From positions 671,894 to 735,893 of the forward strand of contig NZ_ONZF01000001.1 in the NCBI RefSeq assembly GCF_900302445.1: 64,000 nucleotides of DNA, given 5' to 3'. Each line of letters opens with the position of its first letter. The first letter of the stretch is position 1. Source of the DNA: Palleronia abyssalis. GTDB lineage: Bacteria > Pseudomonadota > Alphaproteobacteria > Rhodobacterales > Rhodobacteraceae. The notes beneath the pieces were generated by a model that saw only the letters and a list, made by a program, of their open reading frames with translations, was not told the DNA's origin and did not search any database. Shown here piece after piece: positions 48,820-59,095 of this stretch. A program made the translations under genes and the position numbers.

Positions 48820-51800
48820 CCCTTCCCGACCTTTGCGTCCGCCGCCCCGTCCTTGCCACCGTCATGTCGATCCTTATCGTCATCCTCGGGATCGCGGGCC
48901 TTCTACGCATGCCCGTGCGCGAACTTCCCAACACAACGTCGGCCGAAGTCACCGTCAGCGTCCCCTATACCGGCGCCGGACCGGGTGTGGTGGACAGCGA
49001 ACTGGCAACCGTGGTCGAGGGCGCAATCTCGACCGTGGCGGGGATCGACCGCATATCCACCGAAAGCGAACTGGGCGGCCTGCGCACCGTCATCACGTTC
49101 CAGCAGGGCCGCGATATCGACCAGGCCGCCTCCGACGTTCGCGCCGCCGTGCAGTCCGTGGCGGGCGACCTGCCCGAGGAAGCCGAGGAGCCCGAGATCG
49201 AGAAGAACGACAGTCAGGGCGATCCGATCATCTGGATGACGATGACATCCGACAATATGTCCGCCTCCGAGTTGACGGATTACGCCGACCGCTTCGTGAC
49301 CGACCGGCTCGAGACGTTGCAGGGCGTCGCGGCCGTTCAGATCTACGGCGACCGCCCCTATGCCATGCGCGTCTGGCTGGACCCCGAGGCGATGGCCTCG
49401 CGGGGGATAACGGCCAACGAGATTGCCGAGGCGCTGCGCAACAACAACCTCGAACTTCCCGCCGGCCAGCTGGAAACGGACTCGCGCACCTATCTTCTGC
49501 GTACGCAGACGCGGTTGTCGGACGTCTCGGAATTCGAGGACCTGATCGTCGCCGATACCGAGAACGGGCGCGTCACCCTGCGCGACGTCGCCCGAGTTGA
49601 GATCGGGACGGAAAGCGACGACAGCGAGTTTCGATCGAATGGCGAAACCGCCATTGGTCTGGGCGTCTTGCGACAGTCTTCGGCGAACACCCTGTCGATC
49701 TCCTCGGCCGTGCGCGACGAGGTTCGAGAAATCCGCGACGACCTGCCCGGCGGAACCTCCCTGACGATCACGTCGGACGATGCGAACTTCATCGAGAATT
49801 CCATCCGCCAGGTCCTGACGACGCTCGCCATTTCCGTCGCCATCGTGGTCGCTGTGATCTATCTGTTCCTGACCTCGATCCGCGCGACCATCGTGCCCGC
49901 CGTCACGATCCCCATCGCCCTTCTGGGCGCGTGTGCGGGTATCGCCATCGTCGGTTTTTCGATCAACATCCTGACTCTTTTCGCCCTGATTCTGGCCATC
50001 GGGCTGGTCGTGGACGACGCCATCGTGGTGCTTGAGAATATCGAACGTCGGGTTGAGGAAGGCGACGACCTGAAGGAGGCCGCGCGGACCGGCGCGAACC
50101 AGGTGTTCTTTGCCGTCGTCTCCACCTCCATCACCCTGATCGCCGTGTTTGTCCCCCTGTCCTTCTTGCAGGGCGAAATCGGCAAGCTGTTCCGCGAGTT
50201 CGGGATCACGCTGGCCATTGCCGTCGCACTTTCGACATTCGTGGCCCTGTCGCTTTGCCCCGTGATCGCAAGCCTTGTCCTGAAACACGGCATGAACGAG
50301 GGGCGGTTCGCGAAGATCGTCCAAGGCATCACGAAACGCACCTCGAACGGCTATCGCAGCCTCCTGACCCGTGCCATCCAGGCGCCCGTGCTTGTCTGCG
50401 GCATCGCCGCGGCGCTGACGGGCGTATCGTGGGTCCTCTACCAGGAACTGCCCTCGCAGCTGACCCCGGAAGAGGATCGCGGCATCTTCTTCGTCTCGGT
50501 CGAGGCGCCGGCAGGGTCCGCTCTGGGCCTGACCGACGCGGCCGTGCAGCAGGTCGAGGACCTGATCGCCCCCTACCGCGAAGACGGGGTGGTCACCGAT
50601 GTCATCTCGATCGTCGGGCAATATGGCGAGACCGGAAGCGCCTTCATCGTCGCCACCATGGCCCCCTGGGGCGAACGCGATCCGGGGCCGCGCGACGTGG
50701 TCAACGAGCTGCGCCCCGCCTTCGGCAAGATCACCCTGGCAAGCGTCCGCAGCTTCGCCCCTTCGGGCCTGGATGCCGGTGGCAGTTCGGGGCTGGAGAT
50801 TATCGTGACCGCCCCCAGCTTCGAGGATGCGGCCGACTATTCCGAACAAATGGCCAATCGCCTGCGCGAGAGCTCCGACATCGTCGGCGTACGCCGCGCC
50901 TACGAGGTCAACACGCCCGGCTACGATATCGGTGTGAACCGCGCGCTGGCACGGGAGATCGGCGTGGACACCCGCGCCATATCCGATGCCGTCCGCACCT
51001 TCTTCGCCTCTGCCGAAGTGACCGAGTTCATCTCTCGTGACCGGCAATACCCCGTGATCCTTCAAGCCCCGGATGACCGGCGCCGCGCGACCGACGATCT
51101 GCGTGGCCTGAACGTGCGCACCGACGCAGGCGAACTGGTGCCCCTCGACGGTCTTGTAACGCTGGAACGGCGCGCCTCGGTCCGGGCGTTCAACAGGTTC
51201 AACCGGCAGCCTTCAGTCGAGATCTCGGCCTCGCTGGCCGAAGGCGTCGATCTTGGCGCGGCCATCCAGACGGTCGAGGACATCGCGTCCGAGCTGCCCT
51301 CGCAGATGCAGATCTCGTATAGCGGGCAAGCCGCGAGCTTTCAGGAGACATCGGGCGGGATGCTGACCACCTTCGCGCTGGCGCTTCTGGTCGTATTCCT
51401 GGTCCTCGCCGCGCAGTTCGAAAGCTTTATCCAGCCGATCGTCATTCTTCTGTCGGTCCCGCTGGCCGTGGCAGGCGCGCTGATGACCCTGTTCGTGCTG
51501 GGCGAAGCGGTGAACATCTATACGCAGGTGGGAATGGTCATGCTGATAGGGCTGATGGCCAAGAACGGTATCCTGATTGTCGAGTTCGCCAACCAGCTGC
51601 GCGAGCAGGGCAAACCCGTGCGCGAGGCGGTGATCGAAGCCTCGACTGTACGTCTGCGCCCGATCCTGATGACCGTGATGTCCACGGTGCTGGGTGCGGT
51701 TCCACTGGTCATGTCCAGCGGCGCGGGCGCGGAAAGCCGGTTCTCCATCGGGATCGTGATTATCGGCGGCTTCCTCGGCGCTTCTATCCTGACCCTGTTC

Positions 51801-51875
51801 CTGACGCCCGTGCTCTATGACCTTCTGCAACGCGACGCCCCGCAAGAGGACACGGGGAAAGTGCAGGCATCGTGA
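48816..51875 (+). CDS. RND multidrug efflux transporter (HAE1-like)
   Basis: 1019 residues, inner membrane, 12 helices and two large periplasmic loops. N-terminal LPDLCVRRPVLATVMSILIV is the first helix. The proton relay motif GLVVDDAIVVLENIERR (Asp-Asp pair of helix 4) is intact. The second half repeats the pattern (MLIGLMAKNGILIVEFANQLREQG). Proton-driven export; substrates unknown. No outer-membrane factor is in the window. Confidence 0.95.
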   Translation: MTLPDLCVRRPVLATVMSILIVILGIAGLLRMPVRELPNTTSAEVTVSVPYTGAGPGVVDSELATVVEGAISTVAGIDRISTESELGGLRTVITFQQGRDIDQAASDVRAAVQSVAGDLPEEAEEPEIEKNDSQGDPIIWMTMTSDNMSASELTDYADRFVTDRLETLQGVAAVQIYGDRPYAMRVWLDPEAMASRGITANEIAEALRNNNLELPAGQLETDSRTYLLRTQTRLSDVSEFEDLIVADTENGRVTLRDVARVEIGTESDDSEFRSNGETAIGLGVLRQSSANTLSISSAVRDEVREIRDDLPGGTSLTITSDDANFIENSIRQVLTTLAISVAIVVAVIYLFLTSIRATIVPAVTIPIALLGACAGIAIVGFSINILTLFALILAIGLVVDDAIVVLENIERRVEEGDDLKEAARTGANQVFFAVVSTSITLIAVFVPLSFLQGEIGKLFREFGITLAIAVALSTFVALSLCPVIASLVLKHGMNEGRFAKIVQGITKRTSNGYRSLLTRAIQAPVLVCGIAAALTGVSWVLYQELPSQLTPEEDRGIFFVSVEAPAGSALGLTDAAVQQVEDLIAPYREDGVVTDVISIVGQYGETGSAFIVATMAPWGERDPGPRDVVNELRPAFGKITLASVRSFAPSGLDAGGSSGLEIIVTAPSFEDAADYSEQMANRLRESSDIVGVRRAYEVNTPGYDIGVNRALAREIGVDTRAISDAVRTFFASAEVTEFISRDRQYPVILQAPDDRRRATDDLRGLNVRTDAGELVPLDGLVTLERRASVRAFNRFNRQPSVEISASLAEGVDLGAAIQTVEDIASELPSQMQISYSGQAASFQETSGGMLTTFALALLVVFLVLAAQFESFIQPIVILLSVPLAVAGALMTLFVLGEAVNIYTQVGMVMLIGLMAKNGILIVEFANQLREQGKPVREAVIEASTVRLRPILMTVMSTVLGAVPLVMSSGAGAESRFSIGIVIIGGFLGASILTLFLTPVLYDLLQRDAPQEDTGKVQAS

Positions 51876-51976
51876 CCTTTGCCCCGACGGTTCGGGCTTG
51901 CGCGAGAGGCCCGGACGGGTGATTGCCCCGCCGGGACATCGCCCCAAGTGAGGCGGGACACAATGGGAGACGAAAC

Positions 51977-53389
51977 ATGACAGACCCCCTGCGCCTGGGA
52001 TGGGAGGAATGGGTCGCCCTGCCTGACCTGGGGCTGCCTGCGTTGAAGGCCAAGGTGGATACGGGCGCCAAGACCAGCGCCCTCCATGCGTTCGAGATCG
52101 AGACGTTCGGGCCTGCGGCGAAACCGAAGGTGCGGTTCCTGATGTACCCCGTTCCCAACCGGCCGGAGCTGGCGATCGCGTGTTCCGCCCCGGTGATCGA
52201 CCGCCGGGAAGTCACGTCTTCGAATGGCGAGACCGAGCAGCGCTATGTCATCGAGACGCGGATGAAGATGGGCGAGCAGGAATGGCCGGTAGAGCTGACG
52301 CTGACCGACCGGGGGTCGATGCAGTACCGCATGTTGCTGGGTCGTCAGGGCATTCCCGAGGATGCCGTGGTCGCCCCACAGGAAAGCTTTTGCCAGCCCG
52401 AACTGGATTACGAGGCCTACACGACCACCAAGGTCCGGCAGGTCGCGCCCAGCCGGTCGTTGAGGATCGCCGTCCTGTCGCGCGAACCCAACACATACTC
52501 GACCAAGCGTCTGGTTGAGGAAGGCGAGAAGCGCGGCCACACGATCGAGGTAATCGACACCCTTCGCTGCTACATGACGCTGAACGCCATGGCGCCCGAC
52601 ATCCACTACGACGGCACCCGCCTGCCCCGCTATGACGCGGTGATCCCGCGCGTCGGCGCTTCGATCACGCCCTACGGCACCGCCATCGTCCGCCAGTTCG
52701 AAACGATCGGCACCTGGGTCCTGAACGGCAGCAGCGGCATCACGGCCAGCCGCGATAAGCTGCACGCCCACCAGGTGCTAGCGCGGCAGAAGATCGGGAT
52801 GCCGGTGACGGCCTTTGCCTCCTCGCCCAAGGATACGGCGAACTTGATGAATATCGTCGGCTCGGCGCCGTTGATTGTGAAGTTGCTGGAATCGACCCAA
52901 GGGCGCGGTGTCGTCCTGGCCGAGACGAAGAAGGCGGCCGAGTCGGTCATCAGCGCGTTCCGGGGCCTGCGCGCCAATTTCCTGGTCCAGCAATTCGTCA
53001 AGGAAGCGAATGGCGAGGATATCCGCTGCATCGTCATGGGCGGCCGTGTCGAGGCGGCGATCAAGCGATCCGCCGCACCGGGGGAATTCCGGTCCAACCT
53101 GCACATGGGCGGCTCGGCCTCGCCGGTGAAGATCACGAAGGTCGAGCGCGAAACCGCGGTCCGTGCGGCGAAGGCGTTCAACCTGGGCCTTGCCGGTGTG
53201 GACCTGCTGCGGTCGGATGATGGCCCGAAGGTGCTGGAAGTAAACTCCTCCCCCGGGTTGGAAGGGGCCGAGACCGCAAGCGGCAAAAATCTGTGCGGGG
53301 CGCTGTATGATATGATCGAGAAACGCGTCCGCCCAGCCCCCGTCAAGCGCCGGTCCGGGTCGAAAAAGCAGGATTCGTCACCGGGATAG
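51977..53389 (+). CDS. rimK: Fusion of retropepsin-like zinc protease domain and RimK-type ATP-grasp ligase
   Basis: 470 residues from the ATG at 51977 ([15 protein letters not shown]). N-terminal about 1-145: ATP-dependent zinc-protease/RimB family domain with [13 protein letters not shown] (the DTGA aspartate). C-terminal about 165-460: RimK ATP-grasp domain ([53 protein letters not shown], and [12 protein letters not shown]). Known RimK adds glutamates to ribosomal protein S6 and related targets. Fusion of the two activities in one polypeptide is recognisable here; the target protein is unknown. Confidence 0.85.
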   Translation: MTDPLRLGWEEWVALPDLGLPALKAKVDTGAKTSALHAFEIETFGPAAKPKVRFLMYPVPNRPELAIACSAPVIDRREVTSSNGETEQRYVIETRMKMGEQEWPVELTLTDRGSMQYRMLLGRQGIPEDAVVAPQESFCQPELDYEAYTTTKVRQVAPSRSLRIAVLSREPNTYSTKRLVEEGEKRGHTIEVIDTLRCYMTLNAMAPDIHYDGTRLPRYDAVIPRVGASITPYGTAIVRQFETIGTWVLNGSSGITASRDKLHAHQVLARQKIGMPVTAFASSPKDTANLMNIVGSAPLIVKLLESTQGRGVVLAETKKAAESVISAFRGLRANFLVQQFVKEANGEDIRCIVMGGRVEAAIKRSAAPGEFRSNLHMGGSASPVKITKVERETAVRAAKAFNLGLAGVDLLRSDDGPKVLEVNSSPGLEGAETASGKNLCGALYDMIEKRVRPAPVKRRSGSKKQDSSPG

Positions 53390-53455
53390 ACGAACCCCCG
53401 AGGAATAGGGGTATCCTGACGGGACATTCGTCGGCGGTGCCCCATATAGGCGCGA

Positions 53456-55111
53456 ATGAGCCTGCTGCGTGCCCTTGCCGTCCTTTTTCTACTGACCCTG
53501 CCCGCTCTGGGGCAGACCGAAGATCCGGGCACACCGCCCGGGACGTGGTTTCCCGTAGACGAGCTGAACCCCGGCCTGGGCGAGGCGCCGTCCCAGATCG
53601 ACCGGGAAACACCGCAGGGCACGGTCGAGAGTTTTCTGGACGCGATCGACCGGGGGGATACCCGGGCCGCGGCCCATCTTCTGAACCTTTCCGGGATGTC
53701 GTCGGAAGACCAAAGCCTCAGCGGGCCGGTCCTGGCCTCTCAACTTCACAGCGTCCTGCAAAGGCGCGCCATCATATCGTGGCGCACCCTGATGGAGCGG
53801 CCCGATTCCCTCGACGCGCGCACCTCCAGTTCCGCCGCCATGGCCGGACAGCCGCGTCGCTCGCTGCTGATCGGGGTACTTGCCCTTGGCAACCGGGAGG
53901 TGGCGATCCGGCTGAACCGGGTGAAGCCACCCGACGGGGATCCGGTCTGGCTGTTCGCAGATCGCACCGTCGAGCAGGTCCCGGCCCTTTACGAGGAATA
54001 TGGCCCTACCGCGCTGGAACAGGCGTTGCCCGACTGGCTTCGCAAGGAATCGTATTTCGGCCCGCGCGTTTTCGAGCTGATCGGGCTGCCCTTCGTCATC
54101 ATCCTGGCCTGGATCGCCGGGCGCAGCACCTATCGGCTGTTCAAGCTACTATCGCGCCGCTCGGACGGACACTGGAGCCAGATCGCACTGCATGCTGTCC
54201 GGTGGCCGATGACGATCGTCGTGACCACCAGCGTCATCCTCTTCCTCGCGCTGAACGTATTTACCGTTTCGGGGAACATCGCGTCGATCCTGACGCCGAT
54301 CACGCTGATCGGCTATGTCGTGGCGTTTCTGATGTTCGCCATGTCGATCCTAGACACCGCGCTGGACCGCATGGTGACGATGGACAGCGACCGGCTGGCC
54401 GACCCCGAAAATTCCACGGTCCGGAACTATGCAACAGTCATCACGGGTGCGCGTCGGGTGCTGATCGTGTTCGGCGTTGTGGCGGGGTTGGGCATCGTGC
54501 TGGCATCCGCCAACATGTTCCGCTCGCTGGGATTCTCGCTTCTGGCGTCTGCGGGGGCGCTGACACTGATCATAGGCTTCGCCGCCCGCCACGTGCTGGG
54601 AAACATTCTCGCCTCGCTGCAGATCGCCATCAACCGGTCCGCCCGGATCGGTGACCAGCTTGTCTATAACGGGCAGTTCGTGACCGTGGAACGTATCCAT
54701 TTCACCTACGTCCAGCTCAAGACGATGAAGGACAATCGGCTAGTCGTCCCCGTCAGCCACTTTGTGGGCGACGCGTTCGAGAACTGGTCGATGACCGACG
54801 GCGGCATGACTGGATTCGCGCTGATCACCTTCGCCCAGAGCGCCGACTTGCCCGAGATCCGCAAGCGCTTCGAAAAGATCGTCGAGGATGAGCCCCTCGT
54901 CGTGTCCAAGGATACGGCCGCGATGTACGTAATGGGACAGGATGCGCTGGGCATGACGGTGCGCTTCTCGTTCCGCATCGACGAGCCGAACCAGACATGG
55001 GTCACGGAACGCGCGATCATGGAACGCCTGATGATCATGGCGCAGGAGCTGGAAGAGGAAACCGGCCGCATCACCCTGCCGCAGGCCGCGATGGATGCCG
55101 ACGGGGCCTGA
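53456..55111 (+). CDS. MscS-family mechanosensitive channel with periplasmic domain
   Basis: 551 residues. A signal peptide (MSLLRALAVLFLLTLPALG) and a soluble periplasmic domain (about 20-200) precede 5 or so transmembrane helices. The MscS core follows: pore helix SLGFSLLASAGALTLIIGFAARHVLGNIL, then the beta domain (IGDQLVYNGQFVTVERIHFTYVQLKT and NRLVVPVSHFV). The last about 150 residues are the cytoplasmic cage. The large periplasmic extension suggests an MscK- or YbdG-like member. Gating by osmotic downshift is known for the family. Confidence 0.88.
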   Translation: MSLLRALAVLFLLTLPALGQTEDPGTPPGTWFPVDELNPGLGEAPSQIDRETPQGTVESFLDAIDRGDTRAAAHLLNLSGMSSEDQSLSGPVLASQLHSVLQRRAIISWRTLMERPDSLDARTSSSAAMAGQPRRSLLIGVLALGNREVAIRLNRVKPPDGDPVWLFADRTVEQVPALYEEYGPTALEQALPDWLRKESYFGPRVFELIGLPFVIILAWIAGRSTYRLFKLLSRRSDGHWSQIALHAVRWPMTIVVTTSVILFLALNVFTVSGNIASILTPITLIGYVVAFLMFAMSILDTALDRMVTMDSDRLADPENSTVRNYATVITGARRVLIVFGVVAGLGIVLASANMFRSLGFSLLASAGALTLIIGFAARHVLGNILASLQIAINRSARIGDQLVYNGQFVTVERIHFTYVQLKTMKDNRLVVPVSHFVGDAFENWSMTDGGMTGFALITFAQSADLPEIRKRFEKIVEDEPLVVSKDTAAMYVMGQDALGMTVRFSFRIDEPNQTWVTERAIMERLMIMAQELEEETGRITLPQAAMDADGA

Positions 55112-55173
55112 CGGTCTGGACCTCGGGCGACTGCATCCCTACATAATTGGTCGGCAAACATGAAGGAATGCCC

Positions 55174-55533
55174 ATGTCCCCGTCCGATCAGCTGGAAGGC
55201 GCGCCCCTCATCAAACCGTCGTCCACCGACCATCCCCTGCACGAGCAGGTGGTCGAGGCGTGTCGCTCCGTCTACGACCCCGAAATCCCGGTCAATATTT
55301 ACGATCTGGGCCTCGTCTACACCATCGACATCAACGAGGCGAACGAGGTCAATGTCATCATGACGCTGACCGCCCCCGGATGCCCCGTCGCAGGCGAGAT
55401 GCCTGGCTGGGTCGCCGAGGCGATCGAGCCCTTAGCCGGCGTCAAGCATGTCGACGTCGAGCTGACCTGGGAGCCGCCCTGGGGCATGGACATGATGTCC
55501 GACGAAGCGCGGCTGGAACTGGGCTTCATGTAG
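55174..55533 (+). CDS. sufT: SufT-like (DUF59/MIP18) Fe-S maturation protein
   Basis: 119 residues from ATG at 55174, the start with AAGGA at the right distance. Motifs of the family: VYDPEIPVNIYDLGLVY, MTLTAPGCPVAGEMPGWV with the conserved Cys, and VELTWEPPWGMDMMSD. Members assist iron-sulfur cluster insertion. PaaD-like proteins share this fold; SUF association is inferred, since no other suf gene is in the window. Confidence 0.85.
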   Translation: MSPSDQLEGAPLIKPSSTDHPLHEQVVEACRSVYDPEIPVNIYDLGLVYTIDINEANEVNVIMTLTAPGCPVAGEMPGWVAEAIEPLAGVKHVDVELTWEPPWGMDMMSDEARLELGFM

Positions 55534-55550
55534 CTTGCAGGTTCACGGCA

Positions 55551-55579
55551 CTGTTACAGAATCGTTGCGTGCCTGTGAC
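55551..55579 (+). promoter_or_regulatory. Pho-box-like repeat upstream of glpQ
   Basis: CTGTTAC at 55551-55557 and CTGTGAC at 55573-55579, 22 bp apart, fit the 11-bp periodicity of PhoB-binding half-sites (consensus CTGTCAT). The middle unit at 55562 (TCGTTGC) is poor. Each outer unit matches 5 of 7. Inferred only. Confidence 0.3.
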
Positions 55580-55596
55580 GAACGCCAGAGAATACC

Positions 55597-55620
55597 CCCT
55601 CGTTCAATGAAGAACGAGGG
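55597..55620 (+). promoter_or_regulatory. Hairpin sequestering the glpQ ribosome-binding site
   Basis: CCCTCGTTC, loop AATGAA, GAACGAGGG: a 9-bp perfect stem. Its 3' arm contains the GAGGG that is the ribosome-binding site of glpQ (ATG at 55629). Pairing would mask translation initiation unless the stem is opened. Confidence 0.6.
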
Positions 55621-55628
55621 AGACCGAT

Positions 55629-56852
55629 ATGAAGAAGACCACCATTCTCGTTTCAGCGGCAGCAATTCTGTCCGCGGGACAAGCGTTTGCCGAAGCGCAT
55701 GACGGCGGCGCGCAGACCGCCGTCGACTATGGCCCGCGCCCTGCCTACCTGATCAACAAACTGTCCGACGGCGAACTGAAAGATCAGCTGATGTCCTGCA
55801 TGGGCCAGGAAGGTCAGCCCACCAAGTTCTCTATCGGGCACCGCGGTGCGCCGCTGCAATTTCCGGAACACACGGTCGAATCCAATCGCGCCGCGGCCCT
55901 TCAGGGTGCCGGCATTTTGGAATGCGACGTGACCTTCACCGCCGATCAGGAGCTGGTCTGCCGCCACGCGCAGAACGACCTGCACACCACAACGAACATC
56001 CTGACGACCGATCTGGCCGAGCAGTGCACCACCGGCTTCACCGCTGCCGAAGGCGACACCGCCGCCACGGCCGAGTGCCGCACCAGCGACATCACCCTTG
56101 CCGAATTCCGTACGCTCGAGCCGAAGATGGACGCCTTCGACGGTCAGGCCAGCACGGCCGAGGAATTTCAGGGCGGCGTCGCCCCGTGGCGCACCACGCT
56201 TTACTCCGACGGTGCGACGCTGATGACCCACGCCGAGTCGATCGCACTGTTCGACGAACTGGGCGCCGACTTCACGCCCGAGCTCAAGTCCCCATCGGTC
56301 GAGATGCCGTTCGACGGCTTCAGCCAGGAAGACTACGCCGCCAAGATGATCCAGGAATACCGCGATGCGGGCATCGAAGCCTCGCGCGTCTGGCCGCAAT
56401 CGTTCAACCTCGACGACGTTCTTTATTGGATCGAAAACGAGGACGAGTTCGGTCAGCAGGCCGTGTATCTCGTGGAATGGACCGAAGGCTTCGACGAGCA
56501 GGATAGCTCGACCTGGCAGCAGGATTTCGAGCAATTGGCCGAACAGGGCGTTCAGTACCTGGCCCCGTCGATCAACATGCTCGTCACGGTCGAAGGGGAG
56601 GAGATCGTCGCCTCGAACTACGCCGAGGCCGCCAAGGAAGCCGGCCTGAACCTGATCACCTGGACGCTTGAGCGTTCGGGCCCGCTGACCGATGGGGGCG
56701 GCTGGTATTACCAGTCCGTATCAGACCAGATCGACGGCGCCGAGGATTACTACCGAGTGCTTCACACCCTCGCGCAGGACGTGGAAGTCGAAGGCGTGTT
56801 CTCGGACTGGCCCGCGACGGTCACCTACTATGCCAATTGCATGGGTCTCTGA
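55629..56852 (+). CDS. glpQ: Periplasmic glycerophosphodiester phosphodiesterase
   Basis: 407 residues with signal peptide ([21 protein letters not shown]). Hydrolyses glycerophosphodiesters to glycerol-3-phosphate in the periplasm. TIM-barrel motifs: [16 protein letters not shown] (catalytic His and metal site), [17 protein letters not shown] (second acid/His), and the EWTEGFDE region. A strong terminator follows. The upstream region has a Pho-box-like repeat and an RBS hairpin. Confidence 0.93.
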   Translation: MKKTTILVSAAAILSAGQAFAEAHDGGAQTAVDYGPRPAYLINKLSDGELKDQLMSCMGQEGQPTKFSIGHRGAPLQFPEHTVESNRAAALQGAGILECDVTFTADQELVCRHAQNDLHTTTNILTTDLAEQCTTGFTAAEGDTAATAECRTSDITLAEFRTLEPKMDAFDGQASTAEEFQGGVAPWRTTLYSDGATLMTHAESIALFDELGADFTPELKSPSVEMPFDGFSQEDYAAKMIQEYRDAGIEASRVWPQSFNLDDVLYWIENEDEFGQQAVYLVEWTEGFDEQDSSTWQQDFEQLAEQGVQYLAPSINMLVTVEGEEIVASNYAEAAKEAGLNLITWTLERSGPLTDGGGWYYQSVSDQIDGAEDYYRVLHTLAQDVEVEGVFSDWPATVTYYANCMGL

Positions 56853-56874
56853 TCCGGCAGGCAAACTAATCAAG

Positions 56875-56912
56875 ACGGGGCGCAGCGGCTTGGCTGCGCC
56901 CCGTTTCGTTTT
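56875..56912 (+). terminator. Intrinsic terminator of glpQ
   Basis: ACGGGGCGCAGC, loop GGCTTG, GCTGCGCCCCGT followed by TTCGTTTT; a 12-bp perfect stem 22 nt after the stop. Strong Rho-independent terminator. Confidence 0.9.
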
Positions 56913-56982
56913 CGGACAAGGCTCACGCAAATCCGTGTCAGCTGTTCCCCCGAGCGAACATTCACCGCGGGAAACGCGGTCT

Positions 56983-57789
56983 TCAGCCCTTCAGGAAATC
57001 GATCAGGTCGCGGTTCACCTGTTCGGCATGGGTCGCCAGAAGGCCGTGCGGTGCGCCGTCGTATTCCTTGAACGTCGCCCCTTTGATCGCCTTCGCCGCA
57101 GCCCGGCCTGCCGTGTCGATCGGCACGATCTCGTCTCCGGTGCCGTGAATGACCAACGTGGGTATGTCGAACTTCTCGAGGCTCGGGCGCAGATCGGTAT
57201 GGCCGAACGCGTCGATGCAATCCAGCGTGGCCTTCGGGCTGGCCATCATGGCCATGGACCAAGTCCAGTGCAGGATGCTGTCCGAGACGTCCTTGCCGTA
57301 GAACCCCGGAAAAAAATCCTTCATGAAGCCAGGGCGATCCTTGCGGATACCGTCCTTCATCTGCGTGAAGACATCCTCGGGCACGCCGTTTTGATTGTCG
57401 TCCGTCTTCTTCATGAACGGCACGATGGACGAAATCAGCACAGCCTGGCGCAGTTTGGCGGTGCCATGGCGCGCGATGTATCGCGCCACTTCGCCGCCTC
57501 CCATGGAAAAGCCGCAGATCGTCGCGTCGCGCAAATCCAACGCGTCCATGACGCTGGCCAGGTCGTCGGCCATCGTGTCGTAGTCATAGCCCTTGAACGG
57601 CTGGCCAGATCGGCCGAACCCGCGCCGGTCGTAAGAGATCACGCGGAATCCCGCCTCGGTCAGTGCAAGGGACTGATATTCCCAGCTGTCGGCATTCAAC
57701 GGCCAGCCATGGATCAGCACAACAGGACGGCCTTCGCCCCAGTCCTTTACATAGAGCTCCGTCTTGTCCGTGGTCTGCACGATAGGCAT
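56983..57789 (-). CDS. Alpha/beta hydrolase (chloroperoxidase-like)
   Basis: 268 residues. Oxyanion-hole segment VVLIHGWPLNADSWEYQ, nucleophile elbow GFSMGGGEVARYI (catalytic Ser near residue 95), Asp in HGTGDEIVPID and His in PHGLLATHAEQVN. The pattern WEYQSLALTEAGFRVISYDRRGFGRS is typical of cofactor-free haloperoxidase or esterase types. Cytosolic; substrate unknown. Confidence 0.87.
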   Translation of the reverse strand: MPIVQTTDKTELYVKDWGEGRPVVLIHGWPLNADSWEYQSLALTEAGFRVISYDRRGFGRSGQPFKGYDYDTMADDLASVMDALDLRDATICGFSMGGGEVARYIARHGTAKLRQAVLISSIVPFMKKTDDNQNGVPEDVFTQMKDGIRKDRPGFMKDFFPGFYGKDVSDSILHWTWSMAMMASPKATLDCIDAFGHTDLRPSLEKFDIPTLVIHGTGDEIVPIDTAGRAAAKAIKGATFKEYDGAPHGLLATHAEQVNRDLIDFLKG

Positions 57790-57849
57790 GTCAATCCTCC
57801 GTCCTGTGTCAGGGTCGAAGGGTCAACATTCGCAGGGGCGGGACGTTCC

Positions 57850-58239
57850 CTACTGGACCTTCTGCCAGGTCTGGCTCTTGCAGATCAGGCCTCCCGCCAC
57901 GCATCCCGAAAGCTGCATCGCGTTGCCCGAGACCTGCGCCTTGCCGGAATAGACCTTCTGGTTCGCCGGGCGATAGACTTCCCCACGATAGGCCCCGCCG
58001 CCCTGGGGAACCATCGACCGGACGATCTGCGAGCCATCATTGGCCGAGCTGACGACATCGCCCGACGTGTCGAACGTTCGGGTGATCGACCCGCAATACC
58101 CGTCGCCACACGGTGCGATGCGGATATGGGCGACCCGGCCTTCATCCGGCTGGGTCTGCCAGACCCCCTCGATGGGGTCCGCATGCGCAATCCCTGCAAA
58201 TCCCATGACCGCAACGGCGGCAATCATAACGCGTTTCAT
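57850..58239 (-). CDS. DUF2147 secreted protein
   Basis: 129 residues from ATG at 58239 with GGGAGGAG upstream. Signal peptide MKRVMIAAVAVMGFAGIAHA. The DUF2147 domain shows GVWQTQPDEGRVAHIRI, CGDGYCGSIT and the C-terminal GCVAGGLICKSQTWQKVQ with paired Cys. A periplasmic beta-barrel lipocalin-like protein of unknown ligand. Follows the hydrolase gene's promoter side with a 60-bp gap. Confidence 0.85.
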   Translation of the reverse strand: MKRVMIAAVAVMGFAGIAHADPIEGVWQTQPDEGRVAHIRIAPCGDGYCGSITRTFDTSGDVVSSANDGSQIVRSMVPQGGGAYRGEVYRPANQKVYSGKAQVSGNAMQLSGCVAGGLICKSQTWQKVQ

Positions 58240-58372
58240 GTTCAAACTCCTCCCAGAACAGATGCCGTGATGGTCCCCGATCCCTGATTCGAGGCAAGCG
58301 TGACGTCGGGTTCGCTTGGCAAGACGCCACGTCCCTGCCAAAAGCCACCCGACCACATACGGAGAGCCGCCC

Positions 58373-59092
58373 ATGATCCTCTATCCCGCTATCGACCTGA
58401 AGGACGGCAATTGCGTGCGCCTGCTGCGCGGCGACATGGAGGCGGCCACGATATTCGGCAGCGACCCCGCGGCGCAGGCGGCCTCGTTCCAGGAAGCCGG
58501 CTGCGACTGGCTGCATCTGGTGGACCTCAACGGCGCGTTCGAAGGCCGTCCGGTGAACGCGGATGCGGTCGAGGCGATATTGAAGCGCGTGCAGGTGCCC
58601 TGCCAGCTTGGCGGCGGCATCCGAGACATCGAAACGGTTGAGATGTGGCTGTCCAAGGGGCTGTCGCGGGTCATCCTGGGGACCGTGGCGGTCGAGAACC
58701 CCGACCTCGTGCGCCAGGCCGCAAAGGCGTTCCCCGGCAAGGTGGCCGTCGGACTGGACGCGCGGAACGGCCGCGTCGCCACCCGTGGCTGGGCCGAGGA
58801 GACGGACGTGCTGGTCACCGACCTGGCCCGCAGCTTCGAGGATGCCGGCGTCGCCGCGATCATCTACACCGACATCGACCGGGACGGGGCAATGGGCGGC
58901 CCGAACGTGCAGGCCACCGAAAATCTGGCGCGCGCAGTCAAGATTCCCGTTATCGCAAGCGGTGGCGTCTCGTCGATGCAGGACCTGCTGGCCCTGCGCG
59001 ACACCGGGGTGATCGCCGGGGCGATCTCGGGCCGGGCGCTCTATGACGGCGCACTGGATCTGCGCGCCGCGCTGGATGCCCTGCGCGCCTGA
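58373..59092 (+). CDS. hisA: ProFAR isomerase (histidine biosynthesis)
   Basis: 239 residues from ATG at 58373 with CGGAGAG upstream. TIM barrel; isomerises ProFAR to PRFAR. Catalytic Asp8 (YPAIDLKDG) and the second acidic residue in [23 protein letters not shown]. Phosphate sites GGGIRD and ASGGVSS. Fourth histidine step, followed downstream by hisF after a DUF302 gene. Confidence 0.96.
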   Translation: MILYPAIDLKDGNCVRLLRGDMEAATIFGSDPAAQAASFQEAGCDWLHLVDLNGAFEGRPVNADAVEAILKRVQVPCQLGGGIRDIETVEMWLSKGLSRVILGTVAVENPDLVRQAAKAFPGKVAVGLDARNGRVATRGWAEETDVLVTDLARSFEDAGVAAIIYTDIDRDGAMGGPNVQATENLARAVKIPVIASGGVSSMQDLLALRDTGVIAGAISGRALYDGALDLRAALDALRA

Positions 59093-59095
59093 GCC

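Noticed and set aside
51876..51976. Inverted CCCGCC/GGCGGG near 51935-51955 as a terminator of the RND operon
   Set aside because: Six-base arms with a long loop and no U-tract; too weak to list as a feature.
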